This document shows positions 8,310 to 17,565 of a stretch of 64,000 nucleotides of DNA, piece by piece. Source of the DNA: Archangium violaceum. GTDB lineage: Bacteria; Myxococcota; Myxococcia; Myxococcales; Myxococcaceae. The notes under the pieces were generated by a model, which had not been told where the DNA came from, searched no databases, and saw only the letters and a program-made list of their open reading frames with translations. The position numbers were made by a program, and so were the translations under genes. Every line of letters begins with the position of its first letter. Within the stretch, counting starts at the first letter, position 1. The stretch covers positions 10,894,001 through 10,958,000 of the forward strand of contig NZ_CP069396.1 in NCBI RefSeq assembly GCF_016887565.1, read 5' to 3'.

Positions 8310-10109
8310 GTGCCCCCCCGGTCCCTTCGCGCACTCACCGTCCTGATCGTCCTTTGCTCCGGGGCATGTGCCACCGCCCCCGGCGGACCCCAGGCCTCCC
8401 GCGACACTCCGGAGACGCCCGCCCCCGCCCAGGTCGAGGCCGACCCCTCTCCCACCCCCCCGGCCTCCGGGGACCCCGTCCTGGAGGCCCGGGTGGAGGA
8501 CCTCCTGGCCCGCCTGTCCCTCGAGGACAAGGTGGGGCAGTTGATGATGGTGGGCTTCGCCGGCACAGAGGTGGACGAGTCCGTGGAGGCGCTGGTGCGG
8601 GGCCGCCGGGTGGGCGGGGTGTGCCTCTTCAAGCGCAACATCGTCACCGGCGAGCAGGTGGCCCGCCTCAACGACGGCCTGCGCCGGCTGCTGGCGGACG
8701 CCATCCCCCCCTTCCTGGCGTTGGATCAGGAGGGGGGCAACGTGGTGCGGGTGAACGACGACGTGGTGGTGCTGCCGGGCAACATGGCACTGGGGGCCAC
8801 GCGCTCGCCCGAGCTGGCGTACGCCGCGGGCCACGCCCAGGGGGAGGACCTGGCGCGGCTGGGCTTCAACATGAACCTGGCGCCGGTGCTGGACGTCAAC
8901 CTCAACCCGCGCAACCCCGTCATCGGCATCCGCTCCTACGGGGACTCGGTGCCGCTCGTGTCCGAGCTGGGGCGGGCCTTCGTGCGCGGCCAGCAGGACG
9001 CGGGGCTCGTCACGGTGGCCAAGCACTTCCCCGGCCACGGGGCCACGGACGCCGACAGCCACACGGCCCTGCCCGTCATGCGCGAGTCCCGCGAGGAGGT
9101 GCTCGCCCAGATGGAGCCCTTCCATGCCGTCATGCGCGACGGGCTGGACGGGCTGATGACGGCGCACGTGGCGGTGCCCGGCCTCACCGGGGACGACGTG
9201 CCGGCCACCCTCCACCCCCAGGTGCTGGGCGGGCTGCTGCGCCAGCGGCTCGGCTTCCAGGGGCTGGTACTCACCGATGAGTTGGAAATGGACGCCATCG
9301 CCCAGCGCTATGGCGTGGGCCGGGCCGCGGTGATGGCGGTGAACGCCGGGGCGGACATGGTGCTCATCCCCTGGCGGCCGGAGAAGAAGACGGAGGTGTA
9401 CGAGGCCCTGCTGGCCGCCGCCCACGACGGAGCCATTGCCCGGGAGCGGCTGGACGAGGCGGTGCGCCACATCCTCACCGCCAAGGTGCGCCGCGGCCTC
9501 TTCGAGCCCCCGCTGCTGCTGGAGGAGCGCCTGGCCACCCCGCCCTCTCCGGAGCACGCCGAGGTGGCCCACCGCATCGCCCGCGCCGCCGTCACCCTGC
9601 TGCGCACGGACGGCAAGCACTTCCCCCTGGCGACGGACGCGCGCCTGGCCGTCATCACGGCCGAGGACTCACTGGGCGAGGCCATCCGTGCCCGGGCGCC
9701 CCACGCCCAGGTGCTCAACGTGCCCGCCTACCCTTCCAAGGCACGCCGCTCCGTCCTGCGGCAGCAGGCGCGCCGGCTGGCGCTCTCCGCGGACGTGGTG
9801 GTGGTGGGCGTCATCAACTCGCGCCAGCTCGAGCTCGTCACCATGGCCGCCGCCACCGGCCGCCCGGTGCTCGTGGTGTCCATGGGCCTGCCCTACCTCG
9901 CCGAGCTCGCCGACGAGGCACGGGCCGTGCTGGCCATCTACTCCTACCAGCCCGTGGCCACCGAGGCCGCCGCCGCCGCCCTCTTCGGGGAGATCGGCAC
10001 ACCGGGCCGGCTCCCCGTGGGGCTGAGCCGGCTCGCCTTCGGTCACGGACTGGACGCTCCGCGCGGGGGCGGAAGCGGGGCGCTGCGCACGGAGCGCAGC
10101 GCCCGCTGA
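8310..10109 (+). CDS. Glycoside hydrolase family 3 lipoprotein (beta-N-acetylhexosaminidase, NagZ-like)
   Basis: A probable lipoprotein (hydrophobic segment ALTVLIVLCSG then Cys) with a GH3 TIM barrel. NagZ-type motifs are LALDQEGGNVVRV, PVLDVNLNP, the catalytic His loop KHFPGHGATDADSH (about residue 237) and the Asp nucleophile in VLTDELEMDA (about residue 322). A second alpha/beta domain follows to residue 599, as in two-domain GH3 enzymes. The likely substrate is GlcNAc-containing glycans such as peptidoglycan fragments, acting at the envelope. I chose the GTG at 8310 because it gives the signal sequence directly; the longer in-frame extension to 8088 overlaps the PTS gene. The gene converges on hpf with one base between stops. 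Confidence 0.9.
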   Translation: MPPRSLRALTVLIVLCSGACATAPGGPQASRDTPETPAPAQVEADPSPTPPASGDPVLEARVEDLLARLSLEDKVGQLMMVGFAGTEVDESVEALVRGRRVGGVCLFKRNIVTGEQVARLNDGLRRLLADAIPPFLALDQEGGNVVRVNDDVVVLPGNMALGATRSPELAYAAGHAQGEDLARLGFNMNLAPVLDVNLNPRNPVIGIRSYGDSVPLVSELGRAFVRGQQDAGLVTVAKHFPGHGATDADSHTALPVMRESREEVLAQMEPFHAVMRDGLDGLMTAHVAVPGLTGDDVPATLHPQVLGGLLRQRLGFQGLVLTDELEMDAIAQRYGVGRAAVMAVNAGADMVLIPWRPEKKTEVYEALLAAAHDGAIARERLDEAVRHILTAKVRRGLFEPPLLLEERLATPPSPEHAEVAHRIARAAVTLLRTDGKHFPLATDARLAVITAEDSLGEAIRARAPHAQVLNVPAYPSKARRSVLRQQARRLALSADVVVVGVINSRQLELVTMAAATGRPVLVVSMGLPYLAELADEARAVLAIYSYQPVATEAAAAALFGEIGTPGRLPVGLSRLAFGHGLDAPRGGGSGALRTERSAR

Positions 10110-10110
10110 C

Positions 10111-10764
10111 TCAGCCTCCGGTGGGCGGAGCGTGCGCGGCGATGAGGCCGTACTGCCCATCCTCCTTGCGCCGGTACACCACGCAGACCTCGTGCGTGGT
10201 GGCGTGCTGGAAGACGTAGAAGTCCTGGTTCATCAGGTTCATCTGCATCACCGCCTCATCCACCGGCATGGGCTTCACGGTGATTTCGGAGGTGCGCACG
10301 ATGCGCGTGGTGGACGGGGCCGCCGGAGCGCCCTGCGCGGACGGGGCCGCGGGCGCCTGGGCGGGGGCCTCGGCGGAGGACTCCTCCTGGAGGAACTCCT
10401 CGGGCAGCTCGAAGACCTTGTGGCGCACCTTCAGGTGGTTCATCAGCTCCTGGCGGTGGTGGACCCGCTCGCGCCCGTGGTGGTTCTTGATCTTCTCCTT
10501 GTACTTGCGGAGCTGGGCTTCGATCTTGTCCATCGCCATGTCGATGGACGCGTACATGTCCTCGCTCTTGTCCCTGCCGCGCAGCACCCACGAACCGGAG
10601 TGGATGGTGATCTCCGCGTGATGCAGGTGCCGCTCGAGCGACAGCACCACATGGGCCTCACCGGCTCGGTCCAGGTACTTGTTCACCCGCTCGACCTTCT
10701 CCTTCGCGTACTCCTTGAGGGAATCGGACGAGCCGAACTGGCGGAAGGTGATGTTGAGCTGCAT
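10111..10764 (-). CDS. hpf: Ribosome hibernation promoting factor, long form
   Basis: The N-terminal domain (residues 1-100) is the S30AE/RaiA fold: MQLNITFRQFGSSDSLKEYA, YLDRAGEAHVVLSLERHLHHAE and DMYASIDMAMDKIEAQLRKYKEK. It binds the 30S decoding centre during stationary phase. A flexible Ala/Pro linker leads to the C-terminal dimerisation domain (about 155-210: MPVDEAVMQMNLMNQDFYVFQHATTHEVCVVYRRKEDGQYGLI), so this is the 100S-forming long type. The ATG at 10764 is preceded by GGGAGG. Growth-phase control is expected from the family but no operator is visible in the 229-base upstream gap. Confidence 0.95.
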   Translation of the reverse strand: MQLNITFRQFGSSDSLKEYAKEKVERVNKYLDRAGEAHVVLSLERHLHHAEITIHSGSWVLRGRDKSEDMYASIDMAMDKIEAQLRKYKEKIKNHHGRERVHHRQELMNHLKVRHKVFELPEEFLQEESSAEAPAQAPAAPSAQGAPAAPSTTRIVRTSEITVKPMPVDEAVMQMNLMNQDFYVFQHATTHEVCVVYRRKEDGQYGLIAAHAPPTGG

Positions 10765-10993
10765 GCGTGACTGCCTCCCATTTGGGCTGGGGTGTGACGA
10801 CCGGAGCTCCGTTACAGATCAGAAACGCTCTGAAGGGCCGAAAGCAACCCACCCACTCAAAAGGATGGCTGTTCGCACTCCACTCAACAGGCAGTGCCGT
10901 CTTGACTTTCCAGCTCGGCTGGATTGCTGCGACGCACAGTGCGAGCGGAGGAGCGACCGGGAATGGAATCGCGAGCCGCGCTGTAGAACCTCA

Positions 10994-12517
10994 TTACAGC
11001 GGTAGCTCGATGACGAAGGCGGCGCCCCCCCCGCTCGGTCCCTGCTCCACGTGCACGCGGCCGCGGTGTCCCTCGACGATCTGCCGCACGATGAAGAGCC
11101 CCAGGCCGAGGCCTCCCGCGCGCGCCGGACCGTTCACCTGCTCGTAGCGAGCGAAGACGCGCTCGCGATCTGCCTCGGGAATGCCCGGGCCCTCGTCACT
11201 CACCACCAGCCGGGCGCCCGTGGGGGTCCGCTCCAGCCGGACCTCCACCGGACTGCCCCCGCCGTAGCGCAGCGAATTGGATAGCAGGTTGAGCAGCACC
11301 TGCTCGATTCGCAGCCGGTCGAAGCTCCCCACCAGCGGCGCCTCCACATGAGCGGTGAGGCGCACGCCGGCCTGACGCGCCTCGTCCGCGGTGCGCGTCA
11401 CCAGCTCGGACACCACCGTCGACAGGTCCTCGGTGGCGAAGTCGAAGTCCAGCTTGCCGTGCCGGACGCGGCTGACGTCCAGCAGGTTGTCCACCAACAC
11501 ACGCATGCGCCGCTGCGCCCGCTCGGTGGCCTCCAGCCGCGCCTGCACCTTGGGAGAGGACAGGGGCATGGAGGCATCCGCCGCCTCCAGCCGCCGCAAC
11601 ATCTGCATCTGGAGCAACAGGCTGGCCAGCGGCGTCTTGAGCTCGTGACTGGCGAGCGACAGGAAGTCGTCGCGCACGCGCACCGCCTCCTGCAACGCCA
11701 GCTCCGCCTCCTTCAACTGGGTGATGTCGAGGATGGCGCCGCGCACCACCAGGGGACGTCCCTCGGCATCGCGCATCACGCGCGCGCGGCTGGTCAACCA
11801 GTGCCACCGACCATCCAGCCACCGGACGCGGAAGGTGGAGGTGTAGGCCAGCACCCGGGTGGAGAAGAGGGCCGTCACCTGCGCCTCCACGTCCGGGAGA
11901 TCCTCCGGATGCACCGAGGCCAGGAACTTCTCGTGGGTCCACTCCGGAAGGGGCTCGGGGTAGCCGTAGAGCCGGTCATGCCCCTCGGAGCGGAACACCT
12001 GTCCGGTGGCCAGGTTCGTCTCCCAGACGGCCATCTGCGCGGAGTCGAGCGCCACCTGGAAGCGCTCGCCCAGCAGGCGGAAACGCTTCTCGGTCTCCTC
12101 CACCAGCGCCTGGGCCTCCTCGCGCTGGGTGATGTCGGTGGCGAGCACCCACAGCTCGTCGCGCACGGGGGAGGCCGACACCTCCACCCAGGCCCGCGAC
12201 GGCAGCGCGGCCAGGAAACGCGTGGGCTGGCGCGAGTCGAGCACCACCAGCAACCGCTCGTGCAGCGTGCGGCCCATCAACGCGGGCACCGCCATCCACG
12301 GCTCCCGGCCCCGCAGCCGCTCGAGCTCCACGCCCAGCAGCGCCGCCGCCCGCGCATTGCACTCCAGCACCCGCCCGCGCGCATCCAGTGAGAGGAAGGC
12401 CTCGGACATGTGCGCGAGGAGCAGCCGCAGCCGCTCGTCGGCGGGAAATGCCGTGCTCACTCCCCCAAGGTCGCTGGCGGGGGCCGCTCCGTCAAGGACG
12501 GCACGGCCCCCACCCAT
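10994..12517 (-). CDS. PAS-domain sensor histidine kinase (cytosolic)
   Basis: A soluble sensor kinase with no membrane segment. The first PAS domain covers about residues 25-130 (MSEAFLSLDARGRVLECNARAAALLG). The second covers about 150-270 and is PAS3-like (LYGYPEPLPEWTHEKFLASVHPED, WRWLTSRARVMRDAEGRP-type PAC tail). The HisKA box is DFLSLASHELKTPLASLLLQMQ with the phospho-acceptor His. HATPase_c motifs are LLNLLSNSLRYGG (N box), VVSDEGPGIPE (G1) and GGLGLGLFIVRQIVEGH (G2). No receiver domain is attached and no response regulator is adjacent, so it is an orphan kinase. The start at 12517 has no clear ribosome site; GTG at 12463 is possible. The gene lies downstream of the PilY1-like gene on the same strand. 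Confidence 0.9.
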   Translation of the reverse strand: MGGGRAVLDGAAPASDLGGVSTAFPADERLRLLLAHMSEAFLSLDARGRVLECNARAAALLGVELERLRGREPWMAVPALMGRTLHERLLVVLDSRQPTRFLAALPSRAWVEVSASPVRDELWVLATDITQREEAQALVEETEKRFRLLGERFQVALDSAQMAVWETNLATGQVFRSEGHDRLYGYPEPLPEWTHEKFLASVHPEDLPDVEAQVTALFSTRVLAYTSTFRVRWLDGRWHWLTSRARVMRDAEGRPLVVRGAILDITQLKEAELALQEAVRVRDDFLSLASHELKTPLASLLLQMQMLRRLEAADASMPLSSPKVQARLEATERAQRRMRVLVDNLLDVSRVRHGKLDFDFATEDLSTVVSELVTRTADEARQAGVRLTAHVEAPLVGSFDRLRIEQVLLNLLSNSLRYGGGSPVEVRLERTPTGARLVVSDEGPGIPEADRERVFARYEQVNGPARAGGLGLGLFIVRQIVEGHRGRVHVEQGPSGGGAAFVIELPL

Positions 12518-12580
12518 GGAGGATGAACAGGCGGTGATTGTGAAAGGTCACATTCCGACAACACCCCACATACGCTCGGG

Positions 12581-15500
12581 TCACTCCAGACAGGCCTGTG
12601 CGTTCTCGTGACGACAGACGTGCAGGTTGCGCGGCACCTCCAGCCAGTAGATGTCCGGAGCGGAGTTCTCGCGCTCGCGCAGCGTCTCCGTCACGGGCGC
12701 CGAGCCCACGCCCGGCATCACCACCTCGTAGCGCACGACGCCCGAGGCGGACACCGAGACGACCGCCGCGGGCTCGGGAGGCGGAGCCCACGCATCACGC
12801 GTCTTGGAGGGAAGGAACCCGAGCGGATTGCCACTCGCGTCCACCAGCTGGAAGCCGGCCGACTGGTCCGGCAGCCCGGTGATGACGTCCGCCTGCCACG
12901 AGCGGCTGATGTCCCCCGAGCCCACCAGCTTGCAGGCCGACACGGTGGCGCCAGCGGGGGGCGAGAAGCTGGGCCAGAACACGATGCCCCCCAGCACGGC
13001 CGAGCCCGCCGCCGTCTTCTCCTGCGGGCCCCCGTACCGCATGAACCAGCCCGGTCCCTCTGGAGTCCCCCGCGAGAGCGACGCCAGCGTGCTCGTGGGC
13101 ACGTAGCGCACGGGGCCCTGCGTCGGGTGCACGTAGGTCTGATAGGCGCTGTCGGGGATGGTGACATCCACCAGCGAGCCGTCTTCCGTCAGGCGTCCGC
13201 TGTCGAACACGAGGGCCTCGGCCGCGTCGTGGAAGCGGCGCTGCCAACCCCCATACGCATGGAAGCCGAAGTAGCGGTTGTGGGGCACCTTGTCGGCATC
13301 CGCGCCCAGGTCCAGGTCGCCATGCGAGTCGGTGGGCAGCCGTGCCAACGCGCACGACCACTCGCCGCCCGCCTTGGAGCACTCGGCGTCGGTGCTGGCC
13401 GGAGCCGTCCCCGAAGCGGGGAAGCGATAGGAGCCATTGCCCAGGGCCGTGCTCTTGTCGCACCGGATGCGGAGACCGGTCAGCTCCATCCGCGTGGACG
13501 AGCACGTGGCGCCCACCGAGCCCGAGAGGGATCCGGTGTCCTCCACCAGTACCCCATCGTCGTACTCGAGCACGGACGTGCGCAGCTGGCCGTTGAGGTC
13601 GGCGGTGAGCTCCGCCCTCACGTCACACTTCATCCGCACGCAGGCCAGCAGGTCGTCCGGGCCGCAGTTCGTGCCCTCCTTGGAGCGCAGATGCTGCCGG
13701 TCACCGGTGCCCAGGAAGGCGCGCAGCCAGCCCGTCTCCGGCTGACGCACGGTGGAGGCGAGGTGGAAGAAGGGCTGCTTCTGGTGGGCCTTGCCCTCGC
13801 GCGCCATCTCCAGCGAGCGCGCACCGAACCAGTTCGTCACCTGCCCGTCGCTCCCCAGCACGCCCGGCTCGTGGAAGCGGAACGTCCACACCTGGCCGCC
13901 CAGGTCTCCGACGACCAGGGTGTCGAAGAAACCATCCAGGTCGATCCGCAGATCCTCGGCGCGGCCGATGTCCACCAGGGCCGGAGCGGCGGCGATGGGC
14001 ATCATCCGGTGGAGGACCTCGTCCGTGTACGACCACAGCTTCTGTCCCGTCCAGGCATCCAGCATGTACACACCGCGGCCCCGCGAGAGGTCGGCGCTGT
14101 AGCCGCCGTTGAGCATGGCGATCCACCGCTCCTCCCAGCCGCGCGAGTTGCCCTTCGCGAGCCGCACCGGACCCATCGGCGGAGGCTTGGGCGCGAAGTT
14201 CGTCCAGGACTGGCCCATGGCGCTCGACTCCGCGTCACACGAGTTGGGGAACATCCAGCGGAAGGGCTTGCCATCCGGCTTCAGCATCTCGCGCGGGTTC
14301 GTCACGTCCAGCGCGACGAAGCGCTGTCCGCCGGAGCGCTCGGTGAGGATGGCGAGGGTGTGGAACTCATTGGCCTCCTTCACGTCGTTGGCGGCGCTCC
14401 CCGCGGAGCCGTCCGCCCAGAGGTCGCGCACCATGGCCGTGCCATCCACGTAGAACTCATGGCCATTCATCATCAGGCCCAGCTTGGGCAGCAGATCCGG
14501 CGGGATGAAGGCCCACAGTTCCTGGCCGGTGCCCAGGTCGTGCACGTCGTCGAAGGCGTTCTTCTTCTCCCGGGAGGAGATGGGCGCGCCCGCGTGCACG
14601 GCGTGGAGCATGCCGCCATTGGAGCCCACCAGCACGATGCGCTCGCGCCCGGCGTACGCCTCGCGGAACACATCATAGGCCCCGTACCTGTTGGGGCTGG
14701 AGCCAGGAGGCGGGTTCATCGGCGTGGCCGCGTAGCAGGGCTTGCCCGCGGCCGGCGTGGAGCATGACGTCTCGGAGGACACCGACGCGGTGAAGTCCTC
14801 GTAGAGGGTGGACAGACACTGACCGCTCAGCCCCAGCGAGCACAGCAGGGGCTCGACGGGCGGGTCCACCGTCACCGGCGCGGAGTGGAAGATGTCCGCG
14901 AGCTTGCAGGAGCGCGAGACATCGTCCGAGCACGGCCGGTCCTCGTCGGTCACGAGGTCCCCGTCGTAGTCGAAGACATCCGCGCCGCGCACGAAGGCGA
15001 TGAGCAGATCGACACACGCGTCCTGCTGCGCGGCCGTGCCCGTCCAGGCCTTCCGCAGCCTCGCGAAGGCCCCGGCGCAGAAGCCATCACCCGCCGCCAG
15101 CAGGTACTGCTTCAGCTCGGCCCGGTGGGCCAGGTCGAAGGGAAGGGGCGGGTTGTCCGCCGCGGTGAACCGGCCATCCTTGTCGCGGTCGATGAGCGTG
15201 AAGACGCAGCGGCCCCCGGTGGAGTCGAGCGGGGCATCCGGATCACACGGGACGCTCGCGCTGCGCTTGCCGAGCGTCTCCGCCAGGTCCCAGAAGGGCT
15301 GTGCCGGGGTGCCTCCCACCAGCCGGCCCTCACTGTTGACGGTGGCCGTCTTCACCTTCACCCAGGCACCGTCCACGTTCTCCTGGACGATGTTGTCGCT
15401 GGTGAAGCTGGCGACGTCCGGCAGCGCGCCCGGCACGGTCGTGAAGCCGGCCGGCCTGTCCATGAAGAACGTGTCATCACAATCCTTGTCGCCATTGAGG

Positions 15501-17422
15501 TCGTGCACATCTCCCGCCGGGCTCTTCGCGCGGGCCGGCACACAGCCCTGGGTGAACTCGCTGTAGAGGAAGAAGCGGTAGAGGTGACCCTCGTACGGGC
15601 GGCCCTGGCGCGGGACGAAGCGGGGCACGTAGGTGGCGGACTGCATTCCGCCGGCCTGCACCGCCGAGAGGTTGGCGGCGGAGAACGAGGTGGAGACCTC
15701 CTTCACCTCTCCGAGCGCGGCGAGGACGGCGTCGCGCAGCTCATCCACGTTGTTCGCGCGGAAGAACCTGCCCTTGCCAGCCATCGCGATGCTCTGGAGC
15801 ATCGGGCTGTTGTCGCCATAGCCGATGGTGTACGTGGTCACCGACTGGTCGCCCGCCAGGTCATCGCGCAGGTCCGCGTTGGCGAGGAAGAAGGCCACGT
15901 CGTCCATGAAGTTCTTGTTCGTCTTCGCCAGACCCGTGGGCCAGTTGGCGTAGTCACAGTCCTCCTTCGTTGCGCCGAACTTGTCGCAGTAGTTCACGCC
16001 GCCCGGGTTCGTGTTCGTCTCGGGGTTGCTCGGATCGAACGTGAGCGGCGTGCCGTCCGGGTGCCGCGCGCCCCGCGCCTTCAGCAGCTCCATCATCTTC
16101 GTGATGGGCACCGAGTTGTCGTACCGGGGCGAGCCGTCCGTCAGCACGATGACGGAGCTGGCCTGACAGGCGACGCAGACGGAGCGGTCCTGCCCCCCCA
16201 CCTCCCACGGCTGGGTGTCCTTGAGCCACTCATCGGGCGATTGAGCGCCCCAGGGCGCGCCATCCTGGCCGCCCACGGGGTTGTCGTAGGTGCCACCATT
16301 GCAGCACCCCGGCCAGCCCCAGCCTGGTTGGATGGGATTGGAAAACCAGCTCGCCCACCGGCCATCCACCCTCTGCGAGGAGAAGTACCCACCGAGGCCG
16401 AAGAGGGCCTCGCCGATGGAGCGCTCGTCGTTGCGGAAGGCGATGGAGTTGATGGCCTTGTACAGCTCGGGCCTGGCGAGCGCCGACTCGTCCATGAGGG
16501 GATGGACCTTGTCGCAGCCCGGCTTCAGGGGCCGCAGCAGCACCGGCGGATCGAACCAGCCATGGTCCGGACCGAACGTGGCCACACCGAGACGCATGCC
16601 ACTCACGGAGGCGATGACGTCCTTGAGCACCTTGCGCGCCGCCACGAACTTGGGCGGGTTCACGTTGAGCACGCGGCCACTGAGGATCCACCTGCGCCGC
16701 GCCTCGACGGGGAGCGGACCGGTGCTGGGATCCGAGGGAGTCGTGGCCAGGGGCCCGCGCCACCAGCCCTTCTCCGTCAGGCACTTCTGGCACTCCGCGT
16801 AGACGGGCGAGCCCCACGGTTCGCTCCAGCCCACCGCGTTGCCACAGACCTGCATCGTGTCCGTGAAGCCGAACGTGCCGCGCATGTCGATGTCGAGCGA
16901 GAACGGATCATCATCCCTGCGCCACGACAGGCGCCGGCCGCGCGAGTGGTAGAACTTGTCCGGATCGAAGAAGTGCTTCTCCGTGGAGGAGAACTCCGGG
17001 TCCGGATCGATGGGCACGGAGCCATTGAGCTTCGGGTCCGGGCTGCTCGGGTCGAACCACTTCATCGCGTCGACCAGCGTCGGATCCGAGCACCCCATCT
17101 TCGAGGTGTCGCCCACCTCGGGCAGGAACGCGACGTAGTCCAACATGGACTCGTTGTTGCCCAGCAGGAAGATGGCGCCGGGCGGACTGGACGGCACCTC
17201 GAAGAAATCCTTGTCGCCTCCTCCCGAGGCGTTGATCATCGTGTCACCCAGGGCGGTGGCACCCGTGCAGCACGCGGCCATCTCCGGCACCGGCACGGTG
17301 CCCGAGCGGCCCGGCAGGGCCAGCAGCCCCGCGGCCCCCACCACCGCCAGTCCCGCCACGAGTCCCACGCGACGATCGAACGATCGACGCCCGTGTCTCG
17401 AGGCCTTGAAATCGATGCCCAT
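12581..17422 (-). CDS. pilY1: PilY1-like type IV pilus tip/adhesin protein
   Basis: A 1613-residue exported protein starting at the ATG at 17422 (GAGGAG eight bases upstream), with an N-terminal hydrophobic segment (VGLVAGLAVVGAAGLLALPG). The N-terminal half is a vWA-like domain (FLLGNNESMLDY, ASSVIVLTDGSPRYDN, TYTIGYGDNSPMLQSIAMAGKGRFF). The C-terminal third is a PilY1-type beta-propeller (RERIVLVGSNGGMLHAVHAG, ELWAFIPPDLLPKLG, VYMLDAWTGQKLWSYTDEV). Calcium-loop motifs are DLNGDKDCDD, DRDKDGRFTAAD and DYDGDLVTD; the last matches the DxDxDxxxD loop known in Pseudomonas PilY1. PilY1 primes type IV pilus assembly and adhesion. No minor pilin genes flank it, so it is an isolated copy. The vWA MIDAS looks degenerate (see findings). 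Confidence 0.9.
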   Translation of the reverse strand: MGIDFKASRHGRRSFDRRVGLVAGLAVVGAAGLLALPGRSGTVPVPEMAACCTGATALGDTMINASGGGDKDFFEVPSSPPGAIFLLGNNESMLDYVAFLPEVGDTSKMGCSDPTLVDAMKWFDPSSPDPKLNGSVPIDPDPEFSSTEKHFFDPDKFYHSRGRRLSWRRDDDPFSLDIDMRGTFGFTDTMQVCGNAVGWSEPWGSPVYAECQKCLTEKGWWRGPLATTPSDPSTGPLPVEARRRWILSGRVLNVNPPKFVAARKVLKDVIASVSGMRLGVATFGPDHGWFDPPVLLRPLKPGCDKVHPLMDESALARPELYKAINSIAFRNDERSIGEALFGLGGYFSSQRVDGRWASWFSNPIQPGWGWPGCCNGGTYDNPVGGQDGAPWGAQSPDEWLKDTQPWEVGGQDRSVCVACQASSVIVLTDGSPRYDNSVPITKMMELLKARGARHPDGTPLTFDPSNPETNTNPGGVNYCDKFGATKEDCDYANWPTGLAKTNKNFMDDVAFFLANADLRDDLAGDQSVTTYTIGYGDNSPMLQSIAMAGKGRFFRANNVDELRDAVLAALGEVKEVSTSFSAANLSAVQAGGMQSATYVPRFVPRQGRPYEGHLYRFFLYSEFTQGCVPARAKSPAGDVHDLNGDKDCDDTFFMDRPAGFTTVPGALPDVASFTSDNIVQENVDGAWVKVKTATVNSEGRLVGGTPAQPFWDLAETLGKRSASVPCDPDAPLDSTGGRCVFTLIDRDKDGRFTAADNPPLPFDLAHRAELKQYLLAAGDGFCAGAFARLRKAWTGTAAQQDACVDLLIAFVRGADVFDYDGDLVTDEDRPCSDDVSRSCKLADIFHSAPVTVDPPVEPLLCSLGLSGQCLSTLYEDFTASVSSETSCSTPAAGKPCYAATPMNPPPGSSPNRYGAYDVFREAYAGRERIVLVGSNGGMLHAVHAGAPISSREKKNAFDDVHDLGTGQELWAFIPPDLLPKLGLMMNGHEFYVDGTAMVRDLWADGSAGSAANDVKEANEFHTLAILTERSGGQRFVALDVTNPREMLKPDGKPFRWMFPNSCDAESSAMGQSWTNFAPKPPPMGPVRLAKGNSRGWEERWIAMLNGGYSADLSRGRGVYMLDAWTGQKLWSYTDEVLHRMMPIAAAPALVDIGRAEDLRIDLDGFFDTLVVGDLGGQVWTFRFHEPGVLGSDGQVTNWFGARSLEMAREGKAHQKQPFFHLASTVRQPETGWLRAFLGTGDRQHLRSKEGTNCGPDDLLACVRMKCDVRAELTADLNGQLRTSVLEYDDGVLVEDTGSLSGSVGATCSSTRMELTGLRIRCDKSTALGNGSYRFPASGTAPASTDAECSKAGGEWSCALARLPTDSHGDLDLGADADKVPHNRYFGFHAYGGWQRRFHDAAEALVFDSGRLTEDGSLVDVTIPDSAYQTYVHPTQGPVRYVPTSTLASLSRGTPEGPGWFMRYGGPQEKTAAGSAVLGGIVFWPSFSPPAGATVSACKLVGSGDISRSWQADVITGLPDQSAGFQLVDASGNPLGFLPSKTRDAWAPPPEPAAVVSVSASGVVRYEVVMPGVGSAPVTETLRERENSAPDIYWLEVPRNLHVCRHENAQACLE

Positions 17423-17565
17423 ATCGCAGGCTCCTCGGAAGCCGGATCGCACCACGGGCTTCCCGCCCCGAGCAGAAATCAGGCGTCTGACACGTGAGGC
17501 ACTGCCTGGGAGCAAATGTGCTGTGAGGACGGAAGACGCGTCCGAAGCGGGTGTGCTTCGTGGCG

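Noticed and set aside
8187-9620. Long minus-strand frame (477 codons) opposite the GH3 gene
   Set aside because: His/Gly-rich translation without family motifs; it is the mirror of a strongly supported gene, typical of high-GC DNA.
14885-17497. Long plus-strand frame (870 codons) opposite the PilY1-like gene
   Set aside because: Low-complexity Arg/His/Val composition, no domains; antisense artefact of GC3 bias.
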